Shown here in pieces: positions 10,864 through 19,778 of a stretch of DNA of 21,227 bases. The translations under genes and the position numbers were made by a program. Under the pieces are notes generated by a model. That model made no database searches. It was not told the origin of the DNA and saw nothing but the letters and a program-made list of their open reading frames with translations. The stretch is from Pelargonium cotyledonis (Eukaryota > Streptophyta > Magnoliopsida > Geraniales > Geraniaceae). Location: assembly GCA_036897625.1 (NCBI GenBank), contig JAYMTA010001201.1, forward strand, positions 1 through 21,227. Reading direction: 5' to 3'. Numbering within the stretch: position 1 is the stretch's first letter; each line of letters starts with the position of its first letter.

Positions 10864-13800
10864 TACACCTTCACGAAGCTGAGAGGATTTTGATCTTCTA
10901 GGCAGATGGCCTGATACACTATTTAAGGACGCGAGGGAGGGAAACCTCAAGCAAGCATGATATATAATGCTCCGGAGGATGTTTGAATGTGAAAATCCAA
11001 CCTAGACATAAAGGAAAAATATTTAGTGAAAGTAATGCCGTATAAATATTTTGAAATTAGCATCCCTGTCATGTCAAATACAAAAGCTTTAGAAGATCAG
11101 TCTGCTGTGATTTTTAAAATTGTCTAGTTCAATTCAGCAGGAGGTGGCAATAAGATGTGGTTCTGTGAGCCACCTTAGCAAAAAGCAAGACATTCCAGCT
11201 TACTGTACTCACAAGGTAACAAAGATGCCATCAAAAGCTAATAAATCAGGATGCAATTATTATTATAAAAAAAATAAAAAAAAAACATCACTGCTAACAA
11301 CTAGAACTAAAATGAATAACTTTCACTGTAATAAAATCTCGATGAAATGATTACCTTAGAAGCTTGCTGAAATAAAAAACTGGTCTGCTCCATCCCACTA
11401 ATCTAAGTATGCAGTAAATATAAAAAAATTAGAAAAATGAGCACTAATAACCAAACAGGTGGGAAAAATTAGAGATCATTCTAACCAAGTTAATGTCAGT
11501 AAATACTACTGTTCCCGCTGCAGTTTCCCCATACTTTCCTTCTGAAGAAGACAATTTATTAGAAGGCAAAAACCAACCATCAATTCGAGCAAAATCACGT
11601 AGACCAAGTTGTCGGAATAGAATAGATGCTCCTTCTCGGATACTTTCTATTACATCTAAAGGAAAACGAGGTGGCGTGTGATAAGCAACCTGGGTAGTTA
11701 CGCATAGACTTCTCAAAATTAGAAAGACAAACAGAAGCATGAAATGATGAAATGTACATTCATATTTCATAGTAATAAAACTTAGTTTACATAGATAATG
11801 TCTAGATGCATACTGCTGTACCTGCTGAGTTGGAAGATACTTCCTTCGATAATTGAAAATGGCATCTTTTTCTCTTATATCAGTACTGCCACGGAATTGT
11901 AGCTCCACCTGATCATTTCAGCGAAACATTAAATTGAAAATAATCACAAGGCACTAGTGAAACTGTAGGCTGTATATCAATATCAGTTTTGCAAGGTAAA
12001 GATTACAACTTCTGACCAGCCAGGATTTGTGATAAGACCTTGTGGAGTAGTACCATTGTATTTGTTAAAAATTATATTTTTCCTCTGAATGAGTTCTAAA
12101 TTTATGTAACATTAACTATTAACAACCCTCCCAGGGTTGAGCTACACAATAAACCTAAAGAAAATAGGCCTCATACCTCAGTTGGCAGTAGTACTACAGG
12201 ATGGCAGTCCAAACCAGAACCCACATCAAGAACAATGGCAGTAAATTCACTCCCGCCTTCAAGGAATAATTCAACAAGGACTTTATCATCGATTCCCTAA
12301 AAAACAAAAGGAGAGCACAAATTTGAAAAAAATGACATGTAGTACCAAAAGTATGAGCCTTGGGTTTACAAAACTTATACGCCATATTTTAACAAATTGT
12401 TGATTTCATCAGATATACGATCCAGGCTAGATTGCTTTTTCTGCAGCTTAATCCCCTTATTTTCCTTCACAAAATTACCTCTAAAATAAGTTCCTTAGCT
12501 TTTTTAAGAGAATCAGCCACACCATATGCAACAGTTACACCAATGCTGGATCCTGCCACTGTTGGCTTTACCTGAGATATTGTACATAACAAAGAAGTTC
12601 AACTTACCAAATAAAAAAAACTACAACCCCACTGTCTGCCATTACTTATAAACACTACAACTGATGAGCCTTACCACAACTTTTCCTGATTCAGGGTCCA
12701 GTTGATTCCTTGCAAACCACTCAGAGAGTTCAGATTCTTCTACTTCAGTTCCCTAAACGTCATTTGATGCCCGATCAGATAATCGTAATTATACGGCTTA
12801 ATAAAAAATTGCAGCAAAATGCGCATCACGGCAAGTGCATAAGAATAAAAGCCTAGATTATCCGATAAGAGATCATATTGCTAATAAAATATTATGATAT
12901 ATTAAGGTCAAACAGGGTATTGACTGAAAATTATAAATGGATATAGCTCAAATGTGGGCTTTAAGTTTGAGAAGCACTACAAGTATGTTAAAAATGAATA
13001 AAGTAAAAGATAAGATAGTTTGAACTTTGAAGTCATTCCAGGATTGGGAAACAGAAGACAAAATAATATTATAGTGAAAAGAATGAATACTAAAGACCAT
13101 ACATATTAGATACATTACACTTATAAATGAAACCACAATCTAACTATCTAAAAATATGCCAGTTCCCTAGTCACTAGAAACACTAACCATCTAAATTTTT
13201 TAGAATCATCCGTGAAGTAAACTAAGTCAACGTCCTTTCATGATATGAAGTACGAACACCTATAGATGATGCTCAATATCTTAACAAGAACCTTTTCAAC
13301 AGTAATGAGATAACAGAAATTGATATATATCAAATGCATAACATAGTTGAGAACGGTACCTGTACTAAGAAATTAGGCACAGTAAGAAATCCATGTTTGC
13401 TGAGTTCCAATGATGCATTGTACTGTCAATATTTGAGGATATAAATGGTTAGAATCTTCTAACCAATGAAATTAAGAAACTTTGAAGTAGAGCATTTCCC
13501 GAGTAGATTGACTATGATATTTAGACACCATTCATTGGGGACTGAAGAATGTACCAAGGGTTAGATTTTAAACCTTCAAATTTTACTGACCTGTAAGATG
13601 TGAAACCTAATATACAAGAGTCTGAGAAAATACTTCTGCTAAGGGGCCAGACTATTCATATTTAGATTTTCTAGCTCTTATATTGTGCAGGTAAGTGCAA
13701 GTCATTTATGGCAATTTGGAATTCAGGACATGAGCATCAGGCTCAGATTCTGAACCTAGCATTACAGATGAGAACTACACATTTCGTGTGACATTTGAGA

Positions 13801-15582
13801 ACCCATGATATAATTTCAGAATCCAAATACTAAGCAAAAGAATCAAGATACGATTTTCTTTACCTTGTCAAATGCTTTGTGACACGCACTTGATCCAGTG
13901 CCAACAAATGGAATTTGATATTTTTCCAACAACTCCTGAAAAGTATCAAAAAAAGAAATTCATCTTAGTTCTGCCACTTAAAGAGTCATCATAAATATCT
14001 AGTGATATGTTGCCACGAGTATGACTTCATCAAGGATGATATTTTTAATGCACCTGAATGCCACCATCTTCCCCAAACCGACCATGTATGGCAGGGAAAA
14101 CTATGTCCACAGACTCAGCAAGGTGTTCTGCAAAGTCAGACAGAGACTGAAAACTTTGGGCGAGGCTGCACAAACAGAAAGTTAGTGATCATAGGCTCTT
14201 CAAATTTTCAGTTATAATGCCCGAAATAAGAATAAAGTTCAGCAGGCTAGCTTACCTTTCAAGCTTAAAATCAAAATCTGCGGGAGTGTTTGAGTATACC
14301 TGTCAATTAGATACAGAAAAAATTAGAACCTCATAGTTCATTTGTCATGAATATACATATGATGTTGTGGTATGAATCAGAAATATATGCAAAATCAAAA
14401 GCCACAAGTGACTCTGTAAGATCTACACGAACTGACTAAACTACCCCACTAAGAGATTCCAGATCAAAACTTAGATTCTTTCAAAGAGAAGGCTGTTTTA
14501 GATTTCTATCCAGTAAAAAAATAGCTTTAACTGAAAGAAATGAGCTTAAATAGACAAGCATAAAATCCAAGATTAAGAAAGACAGCTATGTTGTCAGGAA
14601 ACGATAAGATACGAAATTCCATGGCCTGGGGAACTGAAACATCACAGGAACAAAATCCTACATTTTTGTCCACATTGACAGCATAAACCTCACAACTTGT
14701 GGTTCCACAAACACTAAAAAGGCCCAAGACTCCTAGCCAAGCAGCCACAGAGATGTATATCTATACATAAGCTGAGCCTCATCCAATTTGTGCTCCACAA
14801 AAATAATTAAAGTTTTCCCTCATATCCAATCCTAAGATACACAACAATTTGCTATAAACATACTCCTGAACCTTCCTTATTAATTTTTTTGCCCAACTAA
14901 GCAGCATAATAAAGCCAAATAGAAACAATTTACATAAAAAGATGAGATTATTGTCGAACCTGGGCAGATGATATGGCAAATGCATTCATATCAGAATCAA
15001 TGTAATAGCAGCTGACATCCAAATTACCTCCCTGCTAGACATGAAGCCAAAAAAACTACTTAATCAATTAATCAAACATAAATATCAATTTATTTGTTTC
15101 TAATTGTTCCCATATCCTCAACCACAACAGTAAACTACCTAGTAACGCACTAACGCTTTACATTATAACATACAAGATTGAAAATATTTACATATTTATT
15201 CTAAATTTGTATTAAAAACATGTGAAGAGAGTACCTGTATGTGATCGAGGACTGATCGAGCAGAATTGAGCGAAATTCCACGCTCTGCAGAGGGACCTCC
15301 GCAGATGAGACCAACTCGGAGAGCCCTATTTTCCTCTTCTCCACTCTCCGCAACTCGATCATGGACTACAACCTCAGTAGTCGTGGCTCGAACAACTAAG
15401 GCTCCACATTTTGAAGCTAATAGAGAAGAACTCCTCAAATACGAACCGAAGAAGCTCAAGAACCTTGCTGGAGAGCCAACAGGCGAGTAGCGAGCGGAAG
15501 AAAAGGAAGTTCTCCGTGCGGCAGCGTCGCAGCGGCGGCCGCGAATGAGGGAGGGGGTGGCAGAGAACGCCAGCGATGCCAT
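7277..15582 (-). CDS. DDL: D-alanine--D-alanine ligase family protein, plastid, two fused ATP-grasp modules
   Basis: It joins two D-alanines using ATP, giving D-Ala-D-Ala for peptidoglycan precursors; plant homologues (Arabidopsis At3g08840) are plastid-targeted, and moss chloroplasts need this pathway to divide. Coding exons in transcript order: 15235-15582, 14960-15031, 14256-14299, 14054-14165, 13864-13935, 13360-13422, 12675-12752, 12479-12571, 12177-12296, 11822-11908, 11486-11689, 11355-11402, 10765-11001, 10279-10367, 9769-10013, 9527-9595, 9363-9427, 9058-9227, 8821-8899, 8084-8339, 7873-7918, 7680-7788, 7433-7495, 7277-7357. All introns are GT-AG and the sum is 2,850 nt (949 residues) without frame breaks, so the gene looks functional. 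Module 1 spans about residues 88-447 and module 2 about 494-949. The length matches the plant family (about 940). The start is the first ATG in its frame, followed by a Ser/Arg/Ala-rich leader. Confidence 0.96.
9288..9307. repeat. TA microsatellite in a ligase intron
   Basis: A TA dinucleotide run about 20 nt long in the intron between 9228 and 9362, well clear of the splice sites. Confidence 0.8.
10979..15321 (-). other. Ligase module 1 (N-terminal Ddl repeat)
   Basis: Residues about 88-455. The Ddl N-terminal motif GGPSAERGISLNS carries Glu100. IHGRFGEDG lies at 181-189. The ATP-binding segment VKPTVAGSSIGV has Lys265 and Ser271. LEGGSEFT and the NYRRKY loop (Lys357, Tyr358) follow, then FARIDGW with Asp400. 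The metal-binding end reads TDINLISGM (427-435), where bacterial enzymes have ExN then SPGM. The Glu/Ser/Tyr triad known from E. coli DdlB therefore looks kept, while one metal-ligand Glu is Asp428. Confidence 0.85.
15385..15582 (-). other. Predicted chloroplast transit peptide of the ligase (residues ~1-66)
   Basis: The first 66 residues are rich in Ser, Ala and Arg, with a single acidic residue, and end near VVRA before an acidic linker (AESGEEE). This composition is typical of plastid transit peptides and precedes the first Ddl strand (RVGLICGG). The cleavage site is a guess from composition. Confidence 0.7.
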
Positions 15583-15716
15583 GGAAAAAGTAGATGCGAA
15601 GAAATAGGTGAGAGCGTAGCAGTGGAGATGGAGATGGAGATGGATCGGCCAATGGTGGTGCGATGTGATGGTAAATAGGAGTGCGGAGTGAGGACAGTGA
15701 GTGTGGCCATGGCCAT
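15583..15716 (-). promoter_or_regulatory. Upstream region of the ligase with out-of-frame ATGs and a (GGAGAT)3 repeat
   Basis: Minus-strand ATGs at 15716, 15710 and 15652 precede the main ATG at 15582 in the two other frames. Their ORFs run past the main start and end at 15456 and 15374, so they would overlap it if transcribed. The main frame itself is open back to 15716 but has no earlier ATG. A triplicated GGAGAT unit (plus strand, 15624-15644) reads as a pyrimidine-rich CATCTC tract in the transcript, typical of a plant leader. I see no clear TATA box, and the true 5' end is unknown. Confidence 0.5.
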
Positions 15717-16581
15717 TTTGAGTCTCGTTTCCTTTCTTAATTTGATTTTTTAAAACACTTTATTCTAGACGGCAGGTCACAGGTGATGTGAGTCTATCAA
15801 TTTGGAGAGGAACTCCATATCTTGGCGTATGCAGATGCGGCTCGTCTTTTTCTCTTGGATTTCTCCCAAATAATCAGGGATAATTATGCACACGTGCGAC
15901 ATGTTGAATAAATTTATTTTTCACGGTGCTTAACTTTACACTCTTTGTCGTGCATCTTGCATTTTGTGTTGCGTTTCGTTCAACCGCTCAAGTTTCTCAA
16001 TGTTAGTTATCAACACTTGTGCGAATCTTAATGAACTCGCCTGGATACCTTTTTTTCGATATCATATTTATAACTTATAAGCACAAGTTAAAACTCAAAA
16101 GGTAAGTAGCAGGTGATTAGAGGTTGTTGGTTGAGGTATGATTTGAGAATATTGGATTGGATTGGAGTGGCCGGCCCAATAAGGACAATATTTGGAGTTG
16201 CTCGGTCACTTTGACATAATGTTAGTGTTGTTTAACAAGATTCCGCCTAATCTCAATTAACAAATTGAAATGGGATATGGCTCTTTTCCTAGTGTTCTTT
16301 ACTTTGTCCGAAATGGACAAATCGTATCCAACGCAGCACAAAAACAAAAATTAATGATAGTTGTATAGTGGACAGAAATGTGGCCGAGGAGATTTTTTTT
16401 TTTGGGGTGATTTTGTGCTTGTTAATGGGCTTTGTGACACTTGGGCCTCTGAAGGAGAGAATAGAATAAAAGTGTCCCAATAACCCTACTATCTTTCGAG
16501 GTTTGGACTTTGGAGATTGCACCAATGGTTTGTGAATTGTGAGGTTCAAGATAGTTCGTTGGGGTAAAACTAACCTCACTA

Positions 16582-16609
16582 AATGGGCCTTTCTATTACA
16601 TGGCCCATT
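16582..16609. repeat. Inverted repeat of site II-like TGGGCC motifs
   Basis: AATGGGCC (16582-16589) and its exact reverse complement GGCCCATT (16602-16609) are separated by 12 nt. TGGGCC is the core of plant site II elements bound by TCP factors. No gene start lies close by, so function is uncertain. Confidence 0.5.
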
Positions 16610-16633
16610 CAAATTTCATTTGGGCATACAAAT

Positions 16634-16655
16634 TTTATTTATTTATTTATTTATA
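16634..16655. repeat. (TTTA)n microsatellite
   Basis: About five tandem TTTA units in intergenic DNA. Confidence 0.8.
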
Positions 16656-16895
16656 GTACTTAATATGAGACTGATGAGTTTATATTTGGCTAAGGCTAAA
16701 TCATTAATGAGGTGTTAACATCGTTAAATTTTTGAATTTGAACATATCGTTCCGCCCCTACCAATTTACTTAGGTGGTTATGGCTAAAGTTTAATGAGAT
16801 ATCATTACCCATTAGTTTTACTTAAGTTAAGTCAAAAATTAGTTAGTTTAGATTTTTTATTATCACTTAATATTTGTGATTTTTCATTGAAAATA

Positions 16896-17303
16896 GGGTT
16901 ATATATTTTCAAATTTCCTGTACTTTTTTTTTCTATGTTACCTCCTGCCCTCGTATTTTAGTCGTTTCAAACCCTGCACTATACTATTATATTATTTTAC
17001 CCCAAATGACCTGTTGTAACCGATAACCGCATGCCATGTCACCAAAGTTGCCATGTCATTGATCCACGTCACGAAAAATGCAACGTCACCATGCGTGCAT
17101 GGCAAATGAAACGCTGCTTCTTCATCATCGATTCTTCTTCTTCGATTCGATGCGATGCGATGCGATTCGATTCGATGCGATGCGATTCGATTCGATTTGA
17201 TTCTTCTTCTTTGATTCTTCGGTTCTTCTTCTTCGATTCTTCGATTCTTCAGAAGGTAAAATAGAAAAAAAGACAGTCCAAAAAATCGAAAAATATATAA
17301 CCC
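16896..17303. mobile_element. Non-autonomous Mutator-like element (MULE), 408 bp
   Basis: The element begins GGGTTATATATTTT and ends with its inverse AAAATATATAACCC. The terminal inverted repeats extend for about 47-49 nt (16896-16942 and 17255-17303), are clearly related but not identical, and both reach a TTACC/GGTAA inner edge. The 9-nt direct repeat TTGAAAATA flanks the element exactly at 16887-16895 and 17304-17312. A 9-bp target-site duplication with long TIRs is the Mutator superfamily hallmark. The interior encodes no transposase and contains a GATTC/GATGC repeat tract, so movement would have required a transposase supplied elsewhere. Confidence 0.88.
17115..17252. repeat. GATTC/GATGC-rich simple repeat inside the MULE
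   Basis: A mosaic of GATTC, GATGC and TTCTTC units fills the 3' part of the MULE interior. On either strand it yields low-complexity peptides rich in Arg, Ser and Ile, which explains the ORFs seen here. It abuts the right TIR. Confidence 0.8.
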
Positions 17304-17312
17304 TTGAAAATA

Positions 17313-18081
17313 TAATGGTTTTTTATGTAAAAAATCATTTATACATTTACCCTTCATTCATGTTCTTTTTACCCAACAATCTAAAACACATAGATTTAGT
17401 TAGGCTGGGAATCAGTCCAACATTGAACTAGATCGGATCATAATTAAATTTTCTATAAACTATGGATGTTGATAGGAACAATTTCAATTTTATTTTATTT
17501 TAAATAAGAATGTTAGGATAAAAATTACAAAAATAATTATAACCGGACACACACATTATCAACTCACTTATGGCATGACAAGTCAACTCTATAATTTTCT
17601 TTTCTTAGTAGTGTTAAATGTACTTTTTTATGTAATATTTTATAATGAATATAAGTATCTATTTCAGATAAAAAAAATAAAAAAATAATAATTATAACTG
17701 GAGTGAACTGAGTTACGGATAATGACTTTTAATGAACTTATAAAGTGATAAAAAAAAATATTTTATATTCCTTTAAAAAATATTTTTTTTTATATAAAAA
17801 TTTAAAATAAAACCAGACCATATGAATATAATTTTTTTTAATATTAGATGAATATAAAATTAGTGAAACATTGACTAGACTTTTTAATTGGGTAACTACC
17901 TATCACATGAGAAATATTTTTCCCCTTTTAATATCCATCACATAAGCAATTTCCTTCACCCAAAACAGGACTGGAGTCCGAAACTTTAACTGGTGTTGTA
18001 ACTGGTGCTTCAATAAGGAACTGGTTACAAGGTTAAGCGTTTCTTTGACTCACAATAAATAAGCGTGTACGTTACAATGTA
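17313..18081. other. Very AT-rich intergenic stretch between two transposon relics
   Basis: I see no gene. Long A and T runs dominate, especially 17650-17850. A motif resembling AATAATTATAAC(C/T)GGA occurs near 17530 and 17685, the only internal repetition I noticed. Confidence 0.5.
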
Positions 18082-18324
18082 CTCCTTCCGTTCGAAAAAT
18101 GAGTTTTTGTTTCAATTTTTTATAAAAATTAAAACTTATCACATAATTTGTGTTTTCAATATTACCTTATTTTTCTATCTACAACAGATGTGCGGAGCTG
18201 CACATGTGGTGATAAGGGTAACATAAGAAAAACAATAATATAATAACTTAAAAATAGAAACAAGACACTCATTTTGAGACAAAATTTTTAGACAAACATA
18301 ACACTCATTTTGGAGCAGAATGAG
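18082..18324. mobile_element. Stowaway-type MITE, 243 bp
   Basis: The left end CTCCTTCCGTTCGAAAAATGAGT closely follows the Stowaway (Tc1/mariner) consensus of the CTCCCTCCGTCCC type, and the right end reads ACTCATTTTGGAGCAGAATGAG, its diverged inverse. TA dinucleotides flank both ends (18080-18081 and 18325-18326), as expected for the TA target duplication. Pairing continues inward for much of the element, with TATTACC matching GGTAACATA, to a central hairpin (ATGTGC at 18188-18193 with GCACAT at 18200-18205). The right arm has an extra copy of its end motif near 18265. No coding capacity is present. Confidence 0.82.
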
Positions 18325-18326
18325 TA

Positions 18327-19561
18327 TTTGTTATTAATTTGTCCACATGTAAAAATAATATTTTAAAAATATTAAAGTATAAAGTCTCAAAAGTTGAACT
18401 GAATGTTTGTATCTCAACTCTTAGACTCTTGAAGTCTACACAATGGAAGCACATTGTTAAACATAGACCCGAGCCCGAGCATGTCCAAAAAATCATCTCA
18501 AACTTGAGAGTAACAATCTACTCTAAATGAATCTGAATCACATCTCATTAGGGAGGATTATGGAAAAAGTTTTAGAAAGATAATGTCCAAATATATGTTA
18601 TTAGATCCTTACCACTTGTCACGCGTCATGTGGACGTTGGTTGTGAGTGGCATGGGGTTCACTTTAAACCTCATTTATGTATTTGACTCCTAGTCTCCCA
18701 TACGAGTGTGAGAGCTCCCACATTTCTTTTGTGTATGATTTTCTTGAGTGTTAATGTTGCACTCAGATGTAGATGTAACATTCGAACACTACACATCATT
18801 TGTCATCTGTCAGTCAACTTCTGATATATCGGCTGATATTTCGAATAGCGTGTGTTACTTGTACTTAACATGTATGCAATCTGCAATCTTGGCTTATACA
18901 TCCATGTTTCAAATTTCAATCTGCTGGGGCATCAAACATATTTCCAATCAACTCGAAACTATTTGAGTCAAACTAGGTAGTGCTAATATTTATGACTAAG
19001 ACCTTGGCCATGTTATCATTTATCTTTAAATTGAATCACAAATCACATCCACTACATTACATTACATTACATCATGCATGAATCTAATTTCCTAGGTACG
19101 TATCATTTGAAACACTATTGTCGGCCAAACAAAATTGTATATATTTATCAAAAATCACTTACTGCAACACCTATATATCAACATCTCTTCTACCGTGAAA
19201 TATTGCTATCAATTGTTACAAAAGATTTGAAGATCCTTCGTGAGGCTTTAGGTTGAATCATTAACAAATAATACGAATTACCATAATAGCGCATTCAAGT
19301 TTTTTTGGGGTGAAATTTCGGTATTTACTATGTGATTATACACATTAGTTTCATACTCAAATTTTAAAATATCTATTTATAACCATAAATATAAGCAATT
19401 GATTTTTTATAATTAATTTCCTTGTCCGTGTAAATCATTAATCATTTCATTATATTTGTTCAAAACCGAAATGAAAAATTTAAGAAGTTGTGATCGAAAA
19501 TCGAGTTTAGATCAGAATATATGTGACATTTGGACATTTTTGTACTTGTGATATGAATAAT
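18327..19561. other. Intergenic, no gene recognised
   Basis: Open frames are short and without recognisable domains. Composition is less extreme at 18600-18960 than in the flanks, which could reflect an old transposon or LTR remnant, but I found no paired termini. A CATTA-type microsatellite sits at 19054-19072. Confidence 0.4.
19054..19072. repeat. (ACATT)n pentanucleotide microsatellite
   Basis: Nearly four tandem ACATT units. Confidence 0.8.
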
Positions 19562-19732
19562 GATCAATGTACATTATTGTTGTCAGTATAATTTCATTTG
19601 TCGCTATGTGTGTTTATTGATCAGTGTACGTTATTGTTGTTCGTATAATCTCATTTGTTGTTATGTGTGTTTATTGATCGTTATACGTTATTGTTGTCGG
19701 TATAATTTTATTTGTCCTTATGTGTGTTTATT
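19562..19732 (+). repeat. Three tandem copies of a 57-nt unit
   Basis: Copies start at 19562, 19619 and 19676 and are each exactly 57 nt, beginning with GATC and ending with TATGTGTGTTTATT. Adjacent copies differ at about 7-10 positions with no indels. Because 57 is divisible by three, the plus-strand frame stays open across all copies (19560-19778) and gives a 19-residue Cys/Tyr/Val-rich repeat (CC.YN.IC..VCLL). I take that ORF as a by-product of the repeat rather than a gene. Confidence 0.9.
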
Positions 19733-19778
19733 GCGCTTGACTCGGAGAAAAAATGTCATCCCCTCCCTCCAAAAGTGA

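Larger units (their letters stand above)
15717..16886. other. Intergenic upstream region of the ligase gene
   Basis: No gene is supported here. The stretch holds scattered TGGGCC/TGGGCT motifs on both strands (near 16172, 16424, 16442, 16583 and 16602), which match plant site II elements, and a TTTA microsatellite. A 107-codon minus-strand ORF (16289-16612) has basic, low-complexity content and no recognisable domain. Confidence 0.5.

Noticed and set aside
16289-16612. 107-codon minus-strand ORF
   Set aside because: No domain, basic low-complexity composition, no promoter or splice context, and it runs across the TGGGCC motifs; probably chance.
16992-17357. 121-codon minus-strand and 77-codon plus-strand ORFs with Arg/Ser/Ile repeats
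   Set aside because: Both are produced by the GATTC/GATGC simple repeat inside the MULE, and the longer one crosses the element boundary.
18541-18960. Possible solo LTR
   Set aside because: The composition suggested a retroelement remnant, but I found no TG...CA ends with a 5-bp duplication, primer-binding site or polypurine tract.
18748-18966. 72-codon plus-strand ORF
   Set aside because: No recognisable domain, unusual amino-acid content and no gene context; treated as chance.
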